Part shown: positions 1 to 8,194 of the stretch, one piece after another | Layout of the letters: every line of letters begins with the position of its first letter | Numbering within the stretch: position 1 is the stretch's first letter | From: Planctomycetota bacterium | GTDB taxonomy: Bacteria; Planctomycetota; Planctomycetia; Gemmatales; Gemmataceae | Assembly: GCA_016191165.1 (NCBI GenBank) | Contig: JACPPF010000018.1 | Coordinates: forward strand, 62,001 to 126,000 | Direction of reading: 5' to 3' | Length of the DNA: 64,000 nt | Translations under genes and position numbers: made by a program | The notes under the pieces: generated by a model | Database searches by the model: none | Seen by the model: the letters and a program-made list of their open reading frames with translations, nothing else | What the model was told of the DNA's origin: nothing

Positions 1-1
1 G

Positions 2-23
2 GGAGAGGGGTTGGGGGTGAGGG
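2..23 (+). repeat. G-rich repeat fragment read in frame
   Basis: The bases ggagaggggttgggggtgag encode GEGLGVR inside the truncated LarA-like gene. A related C-rich word (cctcacccccagggggagag) lies inside recD2 at 20491-20510. Both interrupt otherwise normal protein sequence, so I read them as copies of a dispersed repeat. Only the edge of this copy is visible. Confidence 0.4.
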
Positions 24-625
24 GTGGATTGGTCACCCGCGGGCTCTACGCTGGCGACGACCGCGCCTGCTTCGAGCGCGGCGCCGAACTTTGTCGGCAA
101 GTCAACCTCGATCGGCTCGAGCGGGCGCCGAAGAAGGTCGTCGTCTATCTCGATCCGCTGGAATACAAATCGACCTGGCTGGGCAACAAGGCGATTTACA
201 GAACGCGCATGGCCATCGCTGACGAGGGCGAACTGATCGTCCTCGCACCGGGCGTGCGCACCTTCGGCGAGGACGCCGCCATCGACCGCCTGATCCGCCG
301 CTTCGGCTATCGCGGCACGCTGAACACTCTGGAGAAGGTCCGCACGGAACCCGACCTGGCCGCGAATCTCTCCGCCGCCGCTCATCTGATCCACGGCTCC
401 TCGGAAGGCCGATTCACGATTACCTACTGTCCCGGCCAACTGACGCGCGCCGAAATCGAAGGCGTCGGTTTTGGTTACGGCGTCCTCGAGGAAATGACGC
501 GCCGCTACGATCCCGCCAAATTGCAGGACGGCTGGAATCGCCTCGCGGATGGCGAGGACCTCTATTACATCTCGAATCCCGCCCTGGGCCTGTGGGGCAC
601 GGCGGAGCGGTTTGATGCCCAATAA
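2..625 (+). CDS. LarA-like (DUF2088) protein, 5' end outside window
   Basis: The frame is open from the first bases, so only the C-terminal part is seen; an in-window TTG at 11 is not a credible start. The segments LIVLAPGVRTFGED and IDRLIRRFGYRG resemble the C-terminal half of the LarA/DUF2088 family (nickel-pincer lactate racemase and relatives). The Ni-cofactor site and the N-terminal domain are not in the window, so racemase activity cannot be claimed. The stop overlaps the next gene's ATG at 615 by 11 bases, suggesting translational coupling. The first codons read GEGLGVRG, which matches a G-rich repeat rather than family sequence. Confidence 0.65.
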   Translation, partial: GEGLGVRGGLVTRGLYAGDDRACFERGAELCRQVNLDRLERAPKKVVVYLDPLEYKSTWLGNKAIYRTRMAIADEGELIVLAPGVRTFGEDAAIDRLIRRFGYRGTLNTLEKVRTEPDLAANLSAAAHLIHGSSEGRFTITYCPGQLTRAEIEGVGFGYGVLEEMTRRYDPAKLQDGWNRLADGEDLYYISNPALGLWGTAERFDAQ

Positions 626-2048
626 CCATATTCATTTAGCCGCGGGGCTTGCCCCGCGCGCCAATCCGGACGCGACAACGTGGGACGTGATCGTCGTCGG
701 CGCCGGCGCCGCGGGCCTGATGGCGGCGATTCACGCAGCCGAGCGCGGGCGGCGCGTGCTCATTCTGGAAAAAAATCGCAAGCCCGGCGTCAAAATCCTC
801 ATGTCCGGCGGCACACGCTGCAACATCACCCACGCCACCGACAACCGCGGCATCGTTGCCGCCTACGGGCAGCCTGGGAAGTTCCTTCACTCCGCCCTGG
901 CGGCCTTCACCGTGCAAGACACGATCGACTTCTTTGAATCCGAGGGGGTCGCGACCAAGGTCGAGGAGACGGGCAAGGTTTTTCCCGTGAGCAACAAGGC
1001 GCTCGATGTGCTCGACGCTCTCCTGGCGAGGCTCAATCGCAGCGGTGCGGTGTTGGCGGTTGGGGAAGGCGTGCTTGAGTTGGGCTTCGCAGATGAACGC
1101 CATGTGATTCGGACCACTTTGCGGGCGCTAAACGCGGGCCGGATTATTCTCACTACCGGCGGGCAATCCTATCCCGGGTCGGGCACGACTGGCGATGGTT
1201 ACCGCTTCGCGCAACAGCTCGGCCATCGCATCGTCCCGCCACGCCCCGCGCTCGTGCCCTTGACGACCAGCCTGCCCTGGGTCGCCGAGCTACGCGGCAT
1301 CACCCTGCCCGATGTTGCCGTGCGTATTCTCGACGGAGAGCGCGCCCTGATCCAGCGCCGCGGTTCACTGCTGTTCGCCCACTTCGGGCTGTCCGGCCCC
1401 GTCATCCTCGACGTGAGCCGGGTTGTCAGCGAGCATTTTCAACCCGACGTAGGTCAGGCTTTCCAGCCTGACACGGACGTGAGTCGGGGCCTCAGTGAGC
1501 ATTTTCACCCCGACGTAGGTCAGGCTTTCCAGCCTGACAGGCCGGTCCCCCCCGTCAGGCTGGAAAGCCTGACCTACCCGAGCCGTGAGGGGCATGCAAC
1601 GCTTGCCCTTGACCTCGACCTCGCGCCGCAAATGTCGGACGTGGATATGAATGAATGGTTGCGCCACGAATCCCAGGCATCCGGCAAAAAGCAGCTGGCC
1701 ATCGTCCTGACCCAGCACGCGCCGCGCCGGCTGGCGGACATCGTACTGGGCGAGGCCGGCTTGCCGATCGACCGCAAGGCCGCCGCGTTGACGAAGGAGG
1801 ATCGGCAGCGCATCGTTCATGCCATGAAGCATCTGCGAATCCCCATCACGGGCACGCTTGGCTTCAAGAAAGCCGAGGTCACCGCCGGCGGTGTCGCGCT
1901 TGACGAAGTCGATTCACGAACGATGGAGAGTAAGCTCGTGCCAGGCCTCTTTCTAGCGGGCGAGATTCTCGACCTCGATGGCCCGATCGGCGGCTACAAC
2001 TTTCAGGCCGCGTGGAGCACCGGCTGGCTCGCGGGGGGAGCGGTGTGA
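615..2048 (+). CDS. HI0933/YhiN-type FAD-dependent flavoprotein
   Basis: A 477-aa NAD(P)/FAD-dependent oxidoreductase of the HI0933 (BaiN/YhiN, 'aminoacetone oxidase') family. Near the N-terminus the dinucleotide-binding motif VVGAGAAGLMAA is followed by EKNRKPGVKILMSGGTRCN, the family signature. The C-terminus has GLFLAGEILDLDGPIGGYN, the second FAD contact region. The physiological substrate is unknown. I chose ATG 615 because it overlaps the preceding stop and puts the FAD motif close to the N-terminus; an upstream in-frame ATG at 549 lies deep in the previous gene. Residues about 266-321 are an insertion made of dispersed repeat DNA, which explains why the protein is longer than the roughly 400 aa usual for the family. 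Confidence 0.88.
   Translation: MPNNHIHLAAGLAPRANPDATTWDVIVVGAGAAGLMAAIHAAERGRRVLILEKNRKPGVKILMSGGTRCNITHATDNRGIVAAYGQPGKFLHSALAAFTVQDTIDFFESEGVATKVEETGKVFPVSNKALDVLDALLARLNRSGAVLAVGEGVLELGFADERHVIRTTLRALNAGRIILTTGGQSYPGSGTTGDGYRFAQQLGHRIVPPRPALVPLTTSLPWVAELRGITLPDVAVRILDGERALIQRRGSLLFAHFGLSGPVILDVSRVVSEHFQPDVGQAFQPDTDVSRGLSEHFHPDVGQAFQPDRPVPPVRLESLTYPSREGHATLALDLDLAPQMSDVDMNEWLRHESQASGKKQLAIVLTQHAPRRLADIVLGEAGLPIDRKAAALTKEDRQRIVHAMKHLRIPITGTLGFKKAEVTAGGVALDEVDSRTMESKLVPGLFLAGEILDLDGPIGGYNFQAAWSTGWLAGGAV
1410..1577 (+). repeat. Palindromic repeat array translated inside the flavoprotein gene
   Basis: Two tandem 66-bp units (1410-1475 and 1476-1541) each encode a 22-residue repeat ending VGQAFQPD(T/R). 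Each contains the word gtaggtcaggctttccagcc (from 1449 and from 1515). An inverted copy at 1554-1577 encodes PVRLESLTY. The copies at 1515-1538 and 1554-1577 form a 24-bp perfect stem with a 15-base loop. The same word occurs between genes at 30238. The whole array keeps the reading frame. Confidence 0.9.
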
Positions 2049-2061
2049 AACGCCGAACCAG

Positions 2062-3333
2062 TCAAATCACCGCCAGCGCTTCCGTGGCTGCCGCGAGGGT
2101 TTGCCGAATGTGGTCCTCGGTGTGGACGCTCATCAAGAACGCGGCCTCGAACTGGCTGCATGGTAAATAAATGCCGCGCTCCAGCATGGCCCAGAAGAAG
2201 CGGCCGAACTTGGCGGCGTCGCTTTTCTTGGCGCCATCGTAATCGACGACGGGATCGGGATTGAAGAACAGTGTCCACATGCTGCCGACGCGCTGGACTC
2301 TCGCGGTTTTGGCGACGGCGCCCAGCCCGGCTTCAAGCATCGCGCCAAGCTTTTCCAGGCGTTCATAGGGCGGCCGATCACGCAATTCTTCGAGCGTCGC
2401 CAGGCCGGCGGCCATCGCGAGCGGGTTGCCCGACAGCGTGCCAGCTTGAAATACGGGCCCCGCCGGCATGATCTTTTTCATGACGTCCGCCCGCCCGCCA
2501 TACGCGCCGACCGGTAAGCCGCCGCCGACGATCTTCCCCAGCACCGTCAGATCCGGTTTCATTTGGTGCAGCTGCTGTGCGCCTCCCGGCGCCAGGCGAA
2601 AGCCGGTCATCACCTCGTCGTAGATCAACAGCGCGCCGTGGTGCTGCGTGAGACGGCGCAGCTCGGATAAGAACTCATTCGTAGGCGTGACCAGCCCCAT
2701 GTTTCCGACGACCGGCTCCAGAATCACGCCCGCGATCTGGTCGCCCTTGCCCTTGAACGCCTCCTGCAGGGCGGCGACATCGTTGTAGCGCAAGACGAGC
2801 GTGTCCTGCGTGCAGCCCTTGGGAACGCCTGGGCTCGTCGGCACGCCAAGGGTCGTGGCGCTGGAACCGGCGGAAACGAGCAGGCTATCGACGTGGCCGT
2901 GATAGCAGCCGGCGAACTTGACGATGACATCGCGCCCGGTGTAGCCACGCGCCAGGCGGATGGCGCTCATCGCTGCCTCGGTGCCGCTGGAGACCATGCG
3001 GACCATTTCGATCGATGGCATCAGCCTGGTGATGAGTTCCGCGAGCTGCGTCTCCAGTTCGGTCGGTGCGCCGAAACTGGCGCCATTGGCCATTGCCTCG
3101 TTGACCGCTTTGACCACACGTGGATGGGCATGCCCGAGGATCAGCGGCCCCCACGAGCCACAGTAGTCGAGGTAGCGGTTGCCGTCAACGTCGATCAGAT
3201 GGGCGCCGTCTCCTTTGGCAATGAAGATCGGCTGCCCGCCGACGCCGCCGAAGGCGCGCGCCGGACTGTTGACGCCGCCAGGAATCAGTTGACAGGCCCT
3301 GGCGAAGGCCTGAATGCTCTTGGTGTGGTTCAT
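2062..3333 (-). CDS. hemL: Glutamate-1-semialdehyde 2,1-aminomutase
   Basis: A 423-aa class-III PLP-dependent aminomutase that converts glutamate-1-semialdehyde to 5-aminolevulinate in the C5 route to tetrapyrroles. Diagnostic segments are ARAFGGVGGQPIF near the N-terminus, DYCGSWGPLILGHAHP, MVSSGTEAAMSAIRLARG, the cofactor aspartate region LLIYDEVMTGFR, and the PLP-lysine region LGKIVGGGLPVGAYGG. Length is normal for the family. It is convergent with the flavoprotein, with 13 bases between the stops. It stands alone here, with no other heme genes nearby. Confidence 0.95.
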   Translation of the reverse strand: MNHTKSIQAFARACQLIPGGVNSPARAFGGVGGQPIFIAKGDGAHLIDVDGNRYLDYCGSWGPLILGHAHPRVVKAVNEAMANGASFGAPTELETQLAELITRLMPSIEMVRMVSSGTEAAMSAIRLARGYTGRDVIVKFAGCYHGHVDSLLVSAGSSATTLGVPTSPGVPKGCTQDTLVLRYNDVAALQEAFKGKGDQIAGVILEPVVGNMGLVTPTNEFLSELRRLTQHHGALLIYDEVMTGFRLAPGGAQQLHQMKPDLTVLGKIVGGGLPVGAYGGRADVMKKIMPAGPVFQAGTLSGNPLAMAAGLATLEELRDRPPYERLEKLGAMLEAGLGAVAKTARVQRVGSMWTLFFNPDPVVDYDGAKKSDAAKFGRFFWAMLERGIYLPCSQFEAAFLMSVHTEDHIRQTLAAATEALAVI

Positions 3334-3610
3334 GGCGGCATTATATCGATGGCAAATCGACTGACGCTGGCGTGCTGGAGTTCGCGAGAATCCCGCTTGG
3401 GAAGCCCGGAATTCCCGCGAATTCCGCTACCTGGAACTGCTCAGTGATTTTCTAGCGCGCCGCCCGTCGGTGATGCGTCACCTCTCGGCCGGCTTTCGCT
3501 GGCTGTTCGCCTTGAGACGGCGCGCCCCAGAAACCTGTCCGCGACCTGTTGCGCTCAGCGTTGGAAAACCCTCTCAGGTGACCGCGTTTGGCGATACGGC
3601 GGCACTCGCG

Positions 3611-4996
3611 TCAAGCAAGAATGCCGCGCACGACTTCGCCGCGCACATCGGTCAGGCGGAAGTCGCGGCCGGCGTAGCGGAATGTCAAGCGTTCGTGATC
3701 CAATCCCAGCAGATGCAGGATCGTGGCGTGCAGGTCGTGGAAGTGAACCTTGTCGCCCTCGGCGTAGTAGCCGTAGTCGTCCGTCGAGCCATGGGCGAGC
3801 CCAGGGCGCACACCGGCGCCGGCGAGCCACATCGTGAACCCTTGAGGATTATGATCGCGGCCATCGCGCCCCTGCGCCGTTGGAGTGCGGCCGAACTCGC
3901 CGCCCCAGACCAGAAGCGTGTCGTCAAGCAGGCCGCGGCTTTTCAGATCGGCGAGCAGGCCGGCGATCGGCTTATCGACTTCGAGCGCGTTCCTGGCGAC
4001 GTCGCGGCGCAGGTTGCCGTGCTGATCCCATTTGTAACTGTGCGTGACCTGAATGAAGCGAACGCCGCGCTCCGCGAACCGGCGTGCCATCAGGCATTGC
4101 CGGCCAAAGTTGCGCGTGGCTGCCTCGTCGAGACCGTAGAGCCTTTGGGTCGCGGGCGTTTCGCGCGAGATGTCCTGTAACTCCGGGGCGGCGGCCTGCA
4201 TGCGGAAGGCGAGTTCAAACGACGCGATGCGGCTCTCCAGCGCCGAGTCGGGGCCGGTGCGCGCCATGCGGGCGCGGTTTAGTTGGTTGAGGAAATCCAG
4301 TTCCATGCGCTGGATGCCGCGCGGCGTCGGACCGGCGATGAACGGGATGGTCGCGCGTTCAGCCGGCGTGGCGGCGTTGCCGATCGGCGTGCCATGATAG
4401 ACGGCGGGCAGAAACGCCGAGGCGTAGTTGTTGACACCGCCGTGCGTGAGGGTCGGGCAGATGGTGATGAAACCGGGCAGATTCTGGTTCTCGGTGCCAA
4501 GCCCATAAGTGATCCACGAGCCCATGCTGGGGCGCACAAACGTGTCGCTGCCAGTGTGCAATTCCAAAAGGGCGCCGCCGTGCCGGGAGTTGGAGCCGTG
4601 CATCGAACGGATGATGCACAGGTCATCGACCCGGCTGGCGACGTGCGGAAAGACCTCGCTGACCCATTGACCACTCTGTCCATACTGGGCGAAACGAAAC
4701 GGCGATTTGAGAAGGTTGCCGGTCGGGCTCGAGACGACGCGCGGCCTGGCGAACGGGAGCGGCCGACCGTCATCGCGCTGGAGGAGCGGTTTGTAGTCGA
4801 AGGTGTCAACCTGGGATGGCCCGCCGTGCATGAACAGGAAGATCACCCGTTTCGCCCTGGGCATAAAATGGGGCGCCCGGGGTTCCAGAGGATTGGCGCG
4901 GACCTCGTTGGCCCGCGCTTCCGCCAGCAAGCCGGCGAGCGCGAGGTTTCCGAAGCCCAGGGCGCTGGATTGCAGCATCTGGCGGCGGGTTAGCAT
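3611..4996 (-). CDS. DUF1501 domain-containing secreted protein
   Basis: A 461-aa planctomycete DUF1501 protein with the alkaline-phosphatase/sulfatase-like fold expected of the family; function is not established. The start at 4996 gives MLTRRQMLQSSALGF, a twin-arginine export signal; longer upstream starts (5032, 5137) would bury it. Internal family segments include VIFLFMHGGPSQVDTFDYKP, MHGSNSRHGGALLELHTG and LLVWGGEFGRTPTAQG. DUF1501 genes usually lie directly behind a DUF1549/DUF1553 gene and are presumed to work with it. Here that partner (5954-8194) is present in the same direction, but a toxin-antitoxin pair lies between them. Confidence 0.9.
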   Translation of the reverse strand: MLTRRQMLQSSALGFGNLALAGLLAEARANEVRANPLEPRAPHFMPRAKRVIFLFMHGGPSQVDTFDYKPLLQRDDGRPLPFARPRVVSSPTGNLLKSPFRFAQYGQSGQWVSEVFPHVASRVDDLCIIRSMHGSNSRHGGALLELHTGSDTFVRPSMGSWITYGLGTENQNLPGFITICPTLTHGGVNNYASAFLPAVYHGTPIGNAATPAERATIPFIAGPTPRGIQRMELDFLNQLNRARMARTGPDSALESRIASFELAFRMQAAAPELQDISRETPATQRLYGLDEAATRNFGRQCLMARRFAERGVRFIQVTHSYKWDQHGNLRRDVARNALEVDKPIAGLLADLKSRGLLDDTLLVWGGEFGRTPTAQGRDGRDHNPQGFTMWLAGAGVRPGLAHGSTDDYGYYAEGDKVHFHDLHATILHLLGLDHERLTFRYAGRDFRLTDVRGEVVRGILA

Positions 4997-5015
4997 GTGG
5001 AAACTCGCATGGAGA

Positions 5016-5393
5016 TTATTTGCTTGTCGCATGTTTTTTCGTTGGGCTCGCTCTTCCCGCGACGATCGATCGGAGACGCTTTTTCCAATAGGCCGGATCA
5101 ACTCGAATTTCATCCAGGAACCGACAGGCCATTTCATTGGGCGAATTCCGCCCGCTTTCCCAGGCCTGAACCGTCTTGGTGGAAACGCCGAGGAACCTTG
5201 CGAAGATCGCCTGGCTGGCGCCCAAAATTGCCCTCGTCTCCCTTACAGCTTTCGGCTTGAAATCGGTGTGGTCGAGGTTCAGGACAACGCGCCTACGGGT
5301 AAATCGCTCATCAAAGCCACCCTTCTTATCAAGTGCGTCGGCCAGTTCGCTTAAACCTTCGATAATGCTCTCACCAAATGTTTGTTTTTGCAT
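5016..5393 (-). CDS. HigA-type XRE antitoxin
   Basis: A 125-aa helix-turn-helix protein. The region ASQAIFARFLGVSTKTVQAW is a typical XRE/Cro HTH, followed by ESGRNSPNEMACRFLDEI. In this family the protein neutralises the toxin and represses its own operon. I use the ATG at 5393; an upstream in-frame start at 5423 adds ten residues without family support. It follows the toxin gene by 49 bases, giving the toxin-first order typical of higBA. Confidence 0.82.
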   Translation of the reverse strand: MQKQTFGESIIEGLSELADALDKKGGFDERFTRRRVVLNLDHTDFKPKAVRETRAILGASQAIFARFLGVSTKTVQAWESGRNSPNEMACRFLDEIRVDPAYWKKRLRSIVAGRASPTKKHATSK

Positions 5394-5442
5394 TGTAAAC
5401 TCCGGTCGTGCGCCACACACCACGGCTTTTCATTTTCCATTG

Positions 5443-5838
5443 TCAAGGCATGGTTTTTTTCGCCAAGTCCCCATTAATCTTCAGGATGAGTTTTCTGATG
5501 GCATCCTTTTCGGATTCATCCAGGTCATCTCTTTCATTCTTGGCATACGCCCGCAGCAAATAGATCACCGAGAATTCCTCGAAATAGACGTAACAGATTC
5601 TGGCGCCGCCGCTTTTGCCGGTCTTCCAGGACGCTGGTGCGAAACGTAGCTTACGAAGCCCTCCGGTGCCCTCGACGACCCGGCCGGCCTGGGGGTCGGA
5701 AATCATGGCGAGTTGCAGGGTCACCAGGGCTTCGTCGTCAAGGCGAAGGGTCTGCCAATCGCTTGGTGAATCGATTCCATTCGATGAAATCCAAGAGACG
5801 AACTCCACACTGGCCAGACGTACTTCCGTGGCCTCCAT
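5443..5838 (-). CDS. HigB/RelE-type toxin
   Basis: A 131-aa protein of the RelE/ParE superfamily, HigB-like (phage-derived Gp49-like type). The segments GLRKLRFAPAS, KSGGARICYVYF and IYLLRAYAKNERDDL match the central beta-sheet and the C-terminal helix leading to DAIRKLI. Members are usually ribosome-dependent mRNA endonucleases. It is transcribed ahead of the antitoxin at 5016-5393. The pair is inserted between the DUF1549/DUF1553 gene and the DUF1501 gene. Confidence 0.8.
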   Translation of the reverse strand: MEATEVRLASVEFVSWISSNGIDSPSDWQTLRLDDEALVTLQLAMISDPQAGRVVEGTGGLRKLRFAPASWKTGKSGGARICYVYFEEFSVIYLLRAYAKNERDDLDESEKDAIRKLILKINGDLAKKTMP

Positions 5839-5953
5839 TTCGACTCTGCCTTTGTCGTTCTCGTTTTTTCTTTGCCACGGATCGAATTCCGAACCAGCAT
5901 CGCTGGTCGCCGTTTTTTATTGTACCTTCCCCTGGGGCATCGCAAACCACATT

Positions 5954-8194
5954 TCACTCCACGTATACAAACTCATTCCCCGCCACGATCACCCGGCAAA
6001 AACTGCGCCAGGCCTGGGCACGCGAGTCGGCCACCTTCGAACGCGCCAGTTCGCTCTCGATGCGCTGGATAAATTCGAGCGAACGCGCAATCTCTTTTCC
6101 ATCTGGCGGCCGACCGAATGCCTGGGCGTAGATTCGCCGCACCCGGCCGGCGTCGTCGAACGCCTTATCATCGAGCAACTTCAGGGTCCAGAGCCGGGTT
6201 TGTTCATGGACGATGTTGCCATTCATCAGGAAAAGCGCCTGCGGCGCGACGGTGGTCGTGGCACGTTCGCCGCTGGCGAAGCTCGGGTCGGCGAAGTCGA
6301 ACGCTTGCAGCATGTCATAAAGCGCACTGCGGATTACCGGCAGATAAATCGACCGCCGCGGGAGGGCGTACTTGTCGTACTTCCCGTTCGGGTAGCCGGG
6401 CACATAGGCGCGATTCTTGGCGGCAAACAACGTGCCCCCGACCGTGTAGTCGAGGTTGCCGCCCAGGACGTAGAGCGCATCCCGCAACGCCTCCGCTTCG
6501 AGCCGGCGGCGCGTATGGCGCCAGTGAAAGCGATTGTCGGGATCCTTTTGAAACGCGGCTTCGTCATATTGGCCACTCATCTGGTAGGTGTTTGACAGCA
6601 CGATGGCGCGGTGCATGGCCTTGAGCGACCAGCCCGAGTCGACGAATTGTGCCGCCAGCCAATCGAGCAAATCCGGGTGCGACGGCGTCGCGCCCAGAAG
6701 GCCGAAGTTGTCCACGCTGCGCACCAACCCTGAGCCGAAATGTCCATGCCAGAGGCGATTGACCATGACGCGACTCGTGAGCGGATGCTGGGCCTGCGTC
6801 AACCACTCGGCAAGTTGGAGCCGGCCGCTTTGGCCAGGCGCGATCTTCGGCTGCTTGAGGCTCGCAAAGACGCTCGGGAACCGGCGCGGCGCCTCGCGGC
6901 CCAGAGTCAAATGATTGCCTCGCAGATGAATCCGCAACTCGGTCGCCTTGCCGTCGCTGGCCGCCATCGCCTCGGGTCGGCCCTTGGCCTTCTTGTCCTT
7001 CGAGACCGGACCGATCGGCCGTTCCTGCCAGCGGGCGACGACGCGGAAGTTGTCCATCGTCTTCGTGCTCTTGAAGATTCCCGCCAGCGCGTAATAATCG
7101 CTGGCCCGGATCGGGTCGAACTTGTGATCGTGGCAGCGCGCACAGCCCAGCGTCAGCCCCAGAAACGCCCGGCCCAGCGTATCGAGCTGTTCGTCGATGA
7201 TGTCCATCTCCATCTTGACCGGATCGTCCTCGGCCAACATTTTCGGACCGATACACAGGAAACCGGTCGCGACGATTTGCTCGTCCTTCAAGAGATCGCC
7301 CGCGATTTGCTCGCGCACGAACTGGTCGTACGGCTTGTCGGAATTGAAAGCGCTCACCACGTAATCGCGATAGCGCCAGGCATTGCCGAAGACGAGGTTC
7401 TCGTCCATGCCGTTGGAGTCGGCGTAGCGCACCACGTCAAGCCAGTGCCGAGCCCAGCGCTCGCCATAGCGCGGCGACGCGAGCAGACGATCGACGACTT
7501 TCGCAAACGCCGCTTGCGGCTTGGCGCCCGCACAATCCTTCACGAACGCCTCCACGTCCTCCGGGGTGGGCGGCAACCCAATCAGGTCGAAATAAACCCG
7601 GCGAATCAGCGTACGCGCATCAGCAGGCGGAGCCGGCTTCAGCCCGTTCCCTTCCAGCCTCGCCAGGATGAACGCATCGATCGGCGTCCGCGCCCAGACC
7701 GCGTTCTTCACGCGCGGCAGCGCCGGCTTGCGCATCGGTTGAAACGCCCAGTGGCTCGTTTGCTCTTTGGTGAATGGCCTTTCCTTGTCAGATGGGTTTT
7801 GTTTCACCGTGATGACTTTCGAATCGGGCCAAGGTGCGCCCATCGTCACCCACGTGGTCAGATCCGCAATCTCCTTCGCGGGCAGTTTCATCTTCGGCGG
7901 CATCTGCAACGATTCGCCGTGGCGGATCGCCTGGATCAGCAAACTGTCGTTTGGCTTGCCGGATTTGAATGCGGGTCCCGACCGTCCCCCTTGCAACAGC
8001 GCTGCCAGTGAATCGACGCGGAGCTTGCCCTTCTGTTCGCCCGGCCCGTGGCACTTGAAGCAACGGTTCACGAGGACGGGGCGCACGTTCTTCTCAAAAA
8101 AAATGCGTGCGGCATTATTGGCCGTCTGGTCCTGCCCACGCACGGCACAGGTGGTTGCCAACAGCAAACAAAAAGTGAGGCCCAGGCGTGTCAT
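5954..8194 (-). CDS. PSCyt1-DUF1549-DUF1553 (PSD1) secreted cytochrome-like protein
   Basis: A 746-aa planctomycete-type protein. The start at 8194 gives MTRLGLTFCLLLATTCAVRG, a secretion signal; the longer frame to 8311 adds unrelated residues. Next comes a PSCyt1 domain with a c-type heme motif (CFKCH) and MPPKMKLP. Then DUF1549 with PYDQFVREQIAGDLL, TGFLCIGPK and a second CxxCH (CARCHDHKFDPI), and DUF1553 with MVNRLWHGHFGSGLV, LDWLAAQFVDSGWSLK and RRLEAEALRDALYVLGG. The function is not known. Normally this gene is followed directly by a DUF1501 gene; here a higBA module intervenes. Confidence 0.9.
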   Translation of the reverse strand: MTRLGLTFCLLLATTCAVRGQDQTANNAARIFFEKNVRPVLVNRCFKCHGPGEQKGKLRVDSLAALLQGGRSGPAFKSGKPNDSLLIQAIRHGESLQMPPKMKLPAKEIADLTTWVTMGAPWPDSKVITVKQNPSDKERPFTKEQTSHWAFQPMRKPALPRVKNAVWARTPIDAFILARLEGNGLKPAPPADARTLIRRVYFDLIGLPPTPEDVEAFVKDCAGAKPQAAFAKVVDRLLASPRYGERWARHWLDVVRYADSNGMDENLVFGNAWRYRDYVVSAFNSDKPYDQFVREQIAGDLLKDEQIVATGFLCIGPKMLAEDDPVKMEMDIIDEQLDTLGRAFLGLTLGCARCHDHKFDPIRASDYYALAGIFKSTKTMDNFRVVARWQERPIGPVSKDKKAKGRPEAMAASDGKATELRIHLRGNHLTLGREAPRRFPSVFASLKQPKIAPGQSGRLQLAEWLTQAQHPLTSRVMVNRLWHGHFGSGLVRSVDNFGLLGATPSHPDLLDWLAAQFVDSGWSLKAMHRAIVLSNTYQMSGQYDEAAFQKDPDNRFHWRHTRRRLEAEALRDALYVLGGNLDYTVGGTLFAAKNRAYVPGYPNGKYDKYALPRRSIYLPVIRSALYDMLQAFDFADPSFASGERATTTVAPQALFLMNGNIVHEQTRLWTLKLLDDKAFDDAGRVRRIYAQAFGRPPDGKEIARSLEFIQRIESELARSKVADSRAQAWRSFCRVIVAGNEFVYVE

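Noticed and set aside
1410-1577. CRISPR-like array from the 66-bp tandem units
   Set aside because: There are only two units with no variable spacers, the repeats are in frame within a gene, and an inverted copy follows; no cas genes are present.
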